From: Deltaproteobacteria bacterium
GTDB taxonomy: Bacteria; Desulfobacterota; DSM-4660; Desulfatiglandales; HGW-15
Assembly (NCBI GenBank): GCA_019308525.1
Contig: JAFDIC010000069.1
Location: 1-12,145 of the forward strand
Direction of reading: 5' to 3'
DNA: 12,145 nucleotides
The notes beneath the pieces are model-generated. The model had not been told where the DNA came from, searched no databases, and saw only the letters and a program-made list of their open reading frames with translations. A program made the translations under genes and the position numbers. The first letter of the stretch is position 1. Each line of letters opens with the position of its first letter. Shown here piece by piece: positions 7,560 to 12,145 of this stretch.

Positions 7560-7887
7560 CTTCGCGATGGGGAGCCTGTCCTCGAGACAGAGGAAACATC
7601 TCCGCACTCTTGCCTCAAAAGATATATTTCTCGACAATAGCCCTTATGCAAGTAAGGAGCCCCATGAGCCAGGGTTTAGAGAGCCGGGGAGAGGTTCCAA
7701 AGGCCAGAACGGGGTGATCCAGGAACTATTGCAATCTTGACCGGGTGGCCAGGGAACAACCGGGGCGGCCTGTGGCATTTGTTGTCGGAATTCCGACCGT
7801 CCTCAATTGTTCGAGATCCCGCTAATCTCTTTCCGGATGCAAATGACGTGAAGGAAGTTCATGCTTGTGTGCCGCTCAGATCATTCC
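7560..7887. other. gap between rpsI and truA
   Basis: About 330 bases with no supported gene on either strand; short open frames here are overlaps of rpsI or truA. The notable element is a perfect 14-base palindrome at 7784-7797. No clear terminator for rpsI and no convincing truA promoter were found. If truA starts at the TTG 7637 the gap is 250 bases. Confidence 0.5.
7784..7797. repeat. perfect 14-bp palindrome
   Basis: GTCGGAATTCCGAC is a perfect dyad with no loop, lying in the gap between rpsI and truA. This form suits a dimeric DNA-binding protein better than an RNA hairpin. It could be an operator for truA or a chance palindrome; no second copy was noticed in the window. Confidence 0.4.
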
Positions 7888-8280
7888 CTAACGTTTCGAG
7901 TACTGGTAACGTGCACGAGCTCCCCGCAATCCGTACTTCTTCCTCTCTTTTACCCGGTCATCCCTCCTCAAGAGTTCAGCCTTTTTCAAGGGCAGGCGAA
8001 GATCAGGATCAATTTCTACGAGGGTGCGGCTTATGCCATGACGGATCGCACCGGCCTGGCCCGAGATGCCACCCCCCCTTACGTTTACGGTGATGTCATA
8101 CTTGCCAAAATTATCAGTCATTTCAAGCGGTTGCGTGATGAGTATGCGGTCCGTTTCCCTGGTGAAATATTTCTCTATGGGCCTCTTGTTGACGGTGATA
8201 CGTCCTTGCCCCGGCCTTAACCATACACGTGCTACAGCCGATTTCCTCTTGCCGACGGCATGGTAGATCTGTTCAGCCAT
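7888..8280 (-). CDS. rpsI: 30S ribosomal protein S9
   Basis: Small-subunit protein S9 (uS9), whose basic C-terminal tail reaches the P-site tRNA. The 130 residues match the family length. Visible signatures are [15 protein letters not shown] near the N-terminus, [18 protein letters not shown] in the middle, and the C-terminal [20 protein letters not shown] with the canonical Ser-Lys-Arg end. The ATG at 8280 follows the rplM stop with no base between, and its GGAG ribosome binding site lies inside the rplM end, so the two are translationally coupled as in most bacteria. Confidence 0.98.
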   Translation of the reverse strand: MAEQIYHAVGKRKSAVARVWLRPGQGRITVNKRPIEKYFTRETDRILITQPLEMTDNFGKYDITVNVRGGGISGQAGAIRHGISRTLVEIDPDLRLPLKKAELLRRDDRVKERKKYGLRGARARYQYSKR

Positions 8281-8709
8281 CTAAATCTCCAATACTTCCG
8301 GTCTTTGTGCCTGGTGGGGATGTTCGGGACCGGGATAGACCTTGAGTTTTTTCAGTTGCCTGCGTCCGAGACTGTTCTTGGGGAGCATGCCTTTCACCGC
8401 CAGTCGTATGAGCATTTCAGGTTTCTTTTCCCGTAGCTTTCCCGCATCTATGCTCTTTAGTCCTCCCATGTACCCGCTATGCCGGTAATACATCTTTTTG
8501 TCCCACTTTGCCCCCGTCAGGGCCACCTTCTCGGCGTTTATGACCACGATGAAATCGCCCGTGTCGGCGTGCGGCGTAAAGACAGGTTTGTGTTTTCCCC
8601 GTAATCGGGTGGCGATCTCGGTGGCCAGTCTCCCAAGGACCTTGTTCTCCGCGTCCACCAGATACCACTTCCTCTCAACCAAGTGCTCCTTTGCAGTAAA
8701 AGTCTTCAT
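8281..8709 (-). CDS. rplM: 50S ribosomal protein L13
   Basis: Large-subunit protein L13 (uL13), an early assembly protein. Its 142 residues equal the common bacterial length. Signatures include [44 protein letters not shown] and the C-terminal [13 protein letters not shown]...[11 protein letters not shown]. It is first in the rplM-rpsI operon and is transcribed from a consensus-like promoter at 8745-8773 with a leader of about 29 bases. The ribosome binding site (GGGA/TTGAG before the ATG) is modest. Confidence 0.98.
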   Translation of the reverse strand: MKTFTAKEHLVERKWYLVDAENKVLGRLATEIATRLRGKHKPVFTPHADTGDFIVVINAEKVALTGAKWDKKMYYRHSGYMGGLKSIDAGKLREKKPEMLIRLAVKGMLPKNSLGRRQLKKLKVYPGPEHPHQAQRPEVLEI

Positions 8710-8744
8710 AGACTCAAATCCCGGTATTGAATTGCAAATTTACA

Positions 8745-8773
8745 TTTCTATTAAAACAGCAGGCTGGTGTCAA
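8745..8773 (-). promoter_or_regulatory. sigma70 promoter of rplM-rpsI
   Basis: Read on the minus strand, TTGACA (plus 8768-8773) and TAGAAA (plus 8745-8750) are separated by 17 bases. The predicted start is near 8738, giving a leader of about 29 bases to the rplM ATG. The hexamers are the same as in the divergent tRNA promoter. Confidence 0.75.
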
Positions 8774-8802
8774 GGGTTTTTTTGAGAAAAACCCTATTGA
8801 CA
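8768..8802. repeat. imperfect palindrome joining the two divergent promoters
   Basis: TGTCAA-GGG-TTTTT on the left mirrors AAAAA-CCC-TAT-TGACA on the right around a TTGAG-like centre. Its two ends are the -35 boxes of the rplM promoter (minus) and of the tRNA promoter (plus), so a single protein or DNA bend could act on both. Confidence 0.6.
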
Positions 8803-8825
8803 AAGGCGCTGTTGACTGGTAGAAA
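8797..8825 (+). promoter_or_regulatory. sigma70 promoter of the tRNA unit
   Basis: A perfect TTGACA (8797-8802), a 17-base spacer and TAGAAA (8820-8825). Transcription should start near 8832, a few bases before the 5' end of tRNA-Arg. Confidence 0.75.
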
Positions 8826-8839
8826 ATGTTTCGAATCAA

Positions 8840-8916
8840 GCGCCCGTAGCTCAGCTGGATAGAGCGCCGGGCTTCGAACCCGTAGGTCGCAGGTTCGAAT
8901 CCTGCCGGGCGCGCCA
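8840..8916 (+). tRNA. tRNA-Arg (anticodon UCG)
   Basis: A full cloverleaf. Acceptor arms GCGCCCG (8840-8846) and CGGGCGC (8906-8912), D stem GCTC/GAGC, anticodon loop CTTCGAA at 8872-8878 with anticodon TCG at 8874-8876, T arm GCAGG-TTCGAAT-CCTGC, discriminator G and encoded CCA (8914-8916). The D loop GCTGGATA carries the A20 typical of arginine tRNAs. The first anticodon-stem pair is a C-U mismatch (8867/8883), a small oddity. It reads CGA and related CGN codons. Confidence 0.95.
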
Positions 8917-8991
8917 TCTAGCGGGGCAGTGGGGCGAAAATCAGCAAAGTGCATTGTATCCCCACATTGAATAATTGAGAAGGAAAAATTG

Positions 8992-9067
<76 letters not shown>

Positions 9068-9077
9068 GAACAGAATC

Positions 9078-9111
9078 AAGGGGTTATGGCCCAAGGCCAG
9101 GTCCCCTTTTT
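9078..9111 (+). terminator. rho-independent terminator of the tRNA unit
   Basis: AAGGGG (9078-9083) pairs with CCCCTT (9103-9108), with an inner stem TGGCC (9087-9091) and GGCCA (9095-9099), and the T run continues to 9111. It begins 11 bases after the tRNA-Lys CCA. Confidence 0.8.
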
Positions 9112-9228
9112 CATTCCCTCCCATTTTTGTCCAGCAATAGTCCAGCATATTTGCTCGGGAAGGGGCTAAATTCACGCCTCCGACGCGCGAAGATGTTTAT
9201 GACTAGGCTGTGCCTTTCCCCCTCCCCT

Positions 9229-9255
9229 GTAGGAGCAAGCTCTGCTTGCGATTCC
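9229..9255. repeat. REP-like palindrome (GTAGGAGC type)
   Basis: GTAGGA precedes the inverted arms GCAAGC (9235-9240) and GCTTGC (9244-9249), followed by GATTCC. The GTAGGAGC...GCTTGCGA form is that of repetitive extragenic palindromes known from many proteobacteria. Only one copy was noticed in the window. Confidence 0.55.
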
Positions 9256-9302
9256 CCTCTGGACCGAGGCAACCATGTTGCCGTTTCCTCCGCCCCATCC
9301 GT

Positions 9303-9347
9303 CATTCCGGAGGAAACCCGCAACGCGGGCCGAGATCCGGAATCCAG
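9303..9347. repeat. REP-like palindrome (TCATTCCGG...CCGGAATCCAG type)
   Basis: Outer arms ATTCCGG (9304-9310) and CCGGAAT (9337-9343) enclose a second stem CCCGC (9317-9321)/GCGGG (9325-9329). The 5' CGTCATTCCGG and 3' CCGGAATCCAG ends are typical of a widespread dispersed intergenic repeat. Confidence 0.6.
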
Positions 9348-9380
9348 CGCCTTTTCCCCCCGAACTCGTCCCTCGCCTGC

Positions 9381-9412
9381 CCCCGTGAAGTGCGAAGCCT
9401 ACTTCACCGGGG
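9381..9412. repeat. inverted repeat GTGAAGT...ACTTCAC
   Basis: CCCCGTGAAGT (9381-9391) and ACTTCACCGGGG (9401-9412) form an 11-bp stem with a one-base bulge around a 9-base loop. There is no T run, so it is a palindromic repeat rather than a terminator. It is the third unrelated palindrome within 190 bases. Confidence 0.55.
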
Positions 9413-9768
9413 TCCCTTCCCAGACCGACAACTTTCTGTTGACATTCAGGATGGGTTTTACTAATAAAAATTAATCAAAACAAGGAATTATGGCATTAGT
9501 TCATATATCATTAATCTTACCAATCTTTCATTTGTCCACCAACAAGGGGAGAGATATGGTGAAGCACCGACAGACCCCGTTTCTCAACAGGAGATCTGGG
9601 ATTCATTTTCTGCGCCAACCATGACAAAGCGCTGGCCCCAGATAGGGTGACTGCTGGCCCGGGCCAAGAAGATTCCTGGCCTGCTTCTAATGGAAGAATT
9701 ATTGTGAGTATCCTTCAACCTGTTCTTTTGTGGGCCTCTTTGTTTTAGCTAGATGGACAGGAGCCATC

Positions 9769-10733
9769 ATGAAATCCATCCCTGACGTAGAACGTTTTGC
9801 TCGATATCAGTCAATTGTTATAGCCCTGTTGGCCAGAGATTCCTTTCAGAAGAAGGACATCTGTGAAGTCTTCGAGGGAGAACAAAAGCCCTTTATCGGG
9901 AAGGTCATCGGTGAGCTATTTCGAGATGGATTCCTTACCAAAAACGGATTGAAGTCAAAACCCGTCTACTCTTGGTCAGACAAGAGGAAAACCTTCAATC
10001 CAGGCCATTGGATTGACCAGCGCGTCTTTACACCGACGGTTAAGAGGTCCCCTTCAGACGAACGTCCCAGAGGACGTCTTCTCCGCCTGGGCCCTTCACA
10101 ACTCAGGACTTCCGAGCTTCTGGCCATCCTTATCCGCTCAGGCCTCCGGGGGAGTCGGCGATTCAAGCAGGCGAAAAACTGGCGGCCCTTTTTGGCGATA
10201 ACCTGTAGGGCCTCTCTTTGAAAGCAAGAGGGGAACTCAAGCTGGTAAGTCCGGCCATTGGAAAGACGGCCTTCTGTCAAATTATGGCTGCTTTAGAGCT
10301 GGGTAAAAGGCTGCCTGCACAACTCAGCTTCGACTCCCCACCAGCTCACAAGATCGCAAACACTTCCGATGCTCTTGCTTATTGCAAGAAGCAGTTCGAG
10401 AGGTTGGCGAATGAAGCGACTCGAGAAGAATTCCATGTCGTGCTTTTGGACGAAAGGCATCACGTGATCAAGGGTGAGCAAATTACCGTGGGACTCTCAA
10501 ACAAGAGCCTGGCCCATCCTCGGGAGGTCTTTAAACCCGCAGTTCGGGAATCGGCTTCTGCGATCATTCTCGTCCACAATCATCCCAGCGGAGATCCGAG
10601 CCCGAGTGAGGACGACAAGACCATAACCAAGGAGCTCAAGAAGGCCGGAGAAACTCTGGGCATGGGGGTTCTTGATCATATCATCCTAGGGAAAGATAAA
10701 GTTCTGAGCATGGTGGAAAAGAAGGTCCTGTAG
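9769..10733 (+). pseudogene. winged-helix/RadC (JAB) fusion gene, broken
   Basis: A RadC-family (UPF0758) gene with an added N-terminal domain, broken in the middle. From the ATG at 9769 (AGGAG five to six bases upstream), residues 12-60 look like a winged helix-turn-helix. The RadC N-terminal signature RLLRLGPSQLRTSELLAILIRSGLRG follows at 103-128. The match then moves from the first frame to the third at the G5 run 10147-10151 (ESAIQAGEKLAALFGDNL): a single missing G explains it. A TAG at 10206-10208 interrupts that frame. The JAB metalloprotease-like domain then continues intact to 10733, with HPREVF, the JAMM motif HNHPSGDPSPSEDD and the C-terminal LLDHIILG-like end. Two lesions argue for a true pseudogene. 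A truncated JAB-only product from an internal start such as TTG 10218 is possible. RadC proteins are common on mobile and defence islands; their function remains unclear. Confidence 0.8.
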
Positions 10734-10756
10734 ACTCTATACAATGGCGATTATCA

Positions 10757-11494
10757 ATGAGTGGCGGGAACATTAGTGAGGCTGAAACCCGAAAAAGGTT
10801 CATAGACAAGGCCCTTGAACAGGCCGGGTGGGGCCCCATTGTTCCTTTTCAAGAAAACGCCCACTATGATCATGGTTCTGTCGAAGAATACCCCACAATG
10901 AAGGACCCGACCGATTACATGCTTTTCCATGAAGGAAAGGCCCTGGCCTGCGTAGAGAGCAAAAGGGTGTCAACAGGGGCGTACAAAGTCCTCCAACAAG
11001 CCAAAAGGTATGCCAGGGGCTTTCCAGTAGGAGAACACTCCATTGGATCTTTTGGGGTGTATCGTATTCCCTTTGTCTATTCTACCAACGGGATAAATAT
11101 TTGGTTTCAAGACCTTAGAGATCCCTTGAATCTTTCGCGACAAGTAAGCGCCTTCCACCGCCCAAATGCACTCAAAGAGCTGCTGGAAAAGGACGATTCA
11201 ACAGCTAAACAGTGGCTGCGAGAGAATGAAGTTGACAATAGCAGCTTGTGGCCGCCCTTTCAGATCGAGGCCCTGATGAAGATCAAGTCAGGTCGTTCCT
11301 TCACAGCGGAACAGGAAAAGTGGCTTGACCTGATCAGAAGACACCTGACCCAGAACCTCCTCATGGAAAAAGAAGATATTGATTCTTTACCCATCTTCAC
11401 CCGCGAGGGCGCCTCCTGGGCCAAGCTAAACAAAATCTTCGGAGGTGAACTGGAAACGATCATCCGCAAAATAAATAAAGCGGTCGCAGCATAG
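10757..11494 (+). CDS. HsdR derivative: nuclease domain joined to C-terminal domain, helicase missing
   Basis: A 245-residue intact frame built from two ends of a type I restriction R subunit. Residues 7-137 match the HsdR N-terminal nuclease region: SEAETRKRFIDKAL...GW, then the PD-(D/E)xK core with Asp53 (DPTDYML) and ESK at 67-69, the QxxxY motif at Gln81-Tyr85 (QAKRYA), and FVYSTNG. Residues 138-173 continue into the stretch ahead of the motor, WLRENEVDN...PFQIEAL, where the helicase Q motif would be. The sequence then jumps at about 178-182 to SFTAEQEKWLDLIRRHL...NLLMEKEDID...FGGELETIIRKINKAVAA, the extreme C-terminal helical domain of HsdR. The Walker A, DEAH and other motor motifs, some 500-600 residues, are absent without loss of frame. 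It might be a deletion relic or a motorless nuclease. It lies 23 bases after the RadC frame and 4 bases before the toxin-like gene, probably in one operon. Confidence 0.8.
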   Translation: MSGGNISEAETRKRFIDKALEQAGWGPIVPFQENAHYDHGSVEEYPTMKDPTDYMLFHEGKALACVESKRVSTGAYKVLQQAKRYARGFPVGEHSIGSFGVYRIPFVYSTNGINIWFQDLRDPLNLSRQVSAFHRPNALKELLEKDDSTAKQWLRENEVDNSSLWPPFQIEALMKIKSGRSFTAEQEKWLDLIRRHLTQNLLMEKEDIDSLPIFTREGASWAKLNKIFGGELETIIRKINKAVAA

Positions 11495-11498
11495 TACC

Positions 11499-11816
11499 AT
11501 GATAGCCATCGAAGATATCATCCGGAGCATCAAAGAGAACAAGTTTAGGGTGACCGATCATGCGGATGAGGAAGCCAGCAATGATGGGATCTCCCTGAGA
11601 GAGGCCTTTGAGACAATTGCAAATGGGCAGATCATCGAACAATATCCCGATGACAAACCCTTTCCAAGCTGTCTCCTTTTTAGTAAACTCAAGAAAGGTG
11701 AGCCAATTCATACGGTCTGGGCATTCAATAGTGCCACAGATTCGAGTGTGCTCATTACCATTTACCGTCCGGACCCCCAAAGATGGATAGACGGCAAAAT
11801 CAGGAGAATACCATGA
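11499..11816 (+). CDS. DUF4258 protein, probable toxin of a TA pair
   Basis: A 105-residue DUF4258 protein. Visible family features are the N-terminal FRVTDHADEEASNDGIS (residues 16-32, His21), EQYPDDKPFPSCLLF at 47-61, HTVWAF, and ITIYRPDPQRW at 86-96. DUF4258 proteins have a compact RelE/MqsR/BrnT-like fold in current thinking and often sit beside a YgiT-type zinc protein, as here; by analogy with MqsR it may be an mRNA interferase, which is an inference. The ATG at 11499 is 4 bases after the upstream stop without a strong ribosome binding site, suggesting translational coupling. Its stop overlaps the next start (ATGA, 11813-11816). Toxin before antitoxin is the mqsRA order. Confidence 0.8.
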   Translation: MIAIEDIIRSIKENKFRVTDHADEEASNDGISLREAFETIANGQIIEQYPDDKPFPSCLLFSKLKKGEPIHTVWAFNSATDSSVLITIYRPDPQRWIDGKIRRIP

Positions 11817-12055
11817 AGCTATTTGAGAAGTGCCCCATTTGTGGTGGGGAGCTTGTAGAGAAGGAGGTAGAAAAAGTCCTCAGGGGCGGGTCAAATACAG
11901 CTATCTTAAAGGTCAAGGCCGAGGTGTGCCTGCACTGTGGCGAGCGTCTGTACCGGCCGGAGACCATAGCCCATTTCGAAGAGATCAGAGAAAAGCTTTC
12001 TTCTGAAGACGTAGGTGAATTCCACCCTGTTGGAAAGACCTATCAGGTCGGTTGA
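11813..12055 (+). CDS. YgiT/MqsA-type zinc finger protein, probable antitoxin
   Basis: An 80-residue protein with two CxxC knuckles: CPICGGEL (Cys7/Cys10) and CLHCGERLY (Cys39/Cys42), the zinc site of the MqsA N-terminal domain (YgiT-type zinc finger). RPETIAHFEEIREKL (48-62) is the helix that follows in this family. It ends there: the C-terminal Xre-type helix-turn-helix of full MqsA (about 130 residues) is absent, so it may neutralise its partner but not act as a DNA-binding repressor by the usual route. The ATG at 11813 has AGGAGA (11802-11807) five bases upstream and overlaps the toxin stop. An earlier in-frame start at 11783 would lie inside the toxin gene and is not needed. Confidence 0.85.
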   Translation: MKLFEKCPICGGELVEKEVEKVLRGGSNTAILKVKAEVCLHCGERLYRPETIAHFEEIREKLSSEDVGEFHPVGKTYQVG

Positions 12056-12109
12056 GCACAGATCCCTAAGGAAATCATTCTTTTTTGCCCTGAATCCAGA
12101 GATTGACCT

Positions 12110-12145
12110 ATGAGCGACATCGTAGCTAAACTCTGGGGTTTTTGC
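12110..12145 (+). CDS. hsdM: start of type I restriction methyltransferase HsdM (partial)
   Basis: The last 36 bases open with ATG and encode MSDIVAKLWGFC. This agrees with the beginning of type I restriction-modification M subunits, which commonly start MS(D/S)IVxKLW...C and modify adenines at the HsdS-specified site. The gene runs off the window. It fits the HsdR derivative 600 bases upstream, making the region a type I RM locus with a TA pair inside it. The identification rests on 12 residues plus context. Only a weak ribosome binding site (GAG) is visible. Confidence 0.6.
   Translation, partial: MSDIVAKLWGFC

Larger units (their letters stand above)
9068..9768. other. 700-base gap after tRNA-Lys, repeats and frame debris
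   Basis: There is no intact gene between tRNA-Lys and the RadC-like gene. The gap holds the tRNA terminator (9078-9111), three different REP-like palindromes (9229-9412), an AT-rich stretch (about 9450-9540), and short reading-frame debris. An ATG at 9556 after GGGGAGAG opens only 22 codons. From 9621 a frame reads MTKRWPQIG, stop, then LLARAKKIPGLLLMEELL, stop, like a gene fragment broken by a nonsense codon. I could not identify its source. The area looks like the scarred boundary of a genomic island. Confidence 0.55.

Noticed and set aside
6813..7637. TTG at 7637 as the truA start
   Set aside because: The added 26 residues have no counterpart in the usual TruA N-terminus, and the ATG at 7559 gives normal length.
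7621..7651. Minus-strand promoter for truA (TTGCAT and TATATC)
   Set aside because: The spacing is 19 bases and the -35 match is poor, so I did not list it.
7737..8220. Plus-strand frames over rpsI
   Set aside because: They are antisense to the well-defined S9 gene and have no recognisable features.
9111..9474. Open frames on both strands across 9111-9474
   Set aside because: They run through the REP-like palindromes and the tRNA side, have low-complexity Arg/Pro/Ser composition and show no motif. They are frames opened by GC-rich repeats.
9769..10733. Programmed frameshift or pyrrolysine read-through restoring RadC
   Set aside because: Both a frameshift and a separate TAG would have to be bypassed. 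There is no classic slippery heptamer or downstream hairpin at the G5 run, so decay or sequencing error is simpler.

Overview
The window looks like a chromosomal segment of a Gram-negative bacterium, most plausibly Desulfobacterota (old Deltaproteobacteria) or a close relative. This rests on the lipoprotein MltD-type transglycosylase, the AmrS-type radical SAM enzyme, a GHMP-kinase family I associate with sulfate reducers, the rplM-rpsI pair followed by truA, and dispersed palindromic repeats. The lineage is an inference from gene content; there is no rRNA here.

Left part (1-4310): a minus-strand GHMP-family sugar kinase and a minus-strand protein with an N-terminal four-cysteine cluster and a C-terminal J domain are followed by a divergent, well-promoted lipoprotein lytic transglycosylase with three LysM repeats (mltD). 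Middle part (4360-6800): a hairpin, a class I SAM methyltransferase, an AmrS-like radical SAM enzyme, then a strong intrinsic terminator placed immediately before the ribosome binding site of a 54-residue protein resembling the N-terminal part of MucR/Ros regulators. Next (6813-9111): the minus-strand housekeeping run rplM-rpsI-truA, divergent from a tRNA-Arg(UCG)/tRNA-Lys(CUU) unit. The two transcription units start from back-to-back promoters whose -35 boxes form the ends of an inverted repeat; a strong terminator closes the tRNA unit.

Right part (9112-12145): an accessory region that starts just after tRNA-Lys. It holds about 660 bases without an intact gene, three different REP-like palindromes and broken reading-frame fragments. 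Then come a RadC-family gene fused to an N-terminal winged-helix-like domain and broken by a frameshift plus a stop, an in-frame HsdR derivative that keeps the nuclease domain and the extreme C-terminal domain but has lost the whole helicase motor, a toxin-antitoxin-like pair (DUF4258 protein and an 80-residue YgiT/MqsA-type zinc protein, overlapping by ATGA), and, at the very edge, the first 12 codons of what reads as hsdM. I interpret this as the left end of a type I restriction-modification/defence island beside a tRNA gene, partly decayed or rearranged.

The most interesting signals are the motorless HsdR fusion directly upstream of the TA pair and hsdM, the wHTH-RadC fusion, the zinc-cluster/J-domain protein, and the terminator-gated small MucR-like gene.
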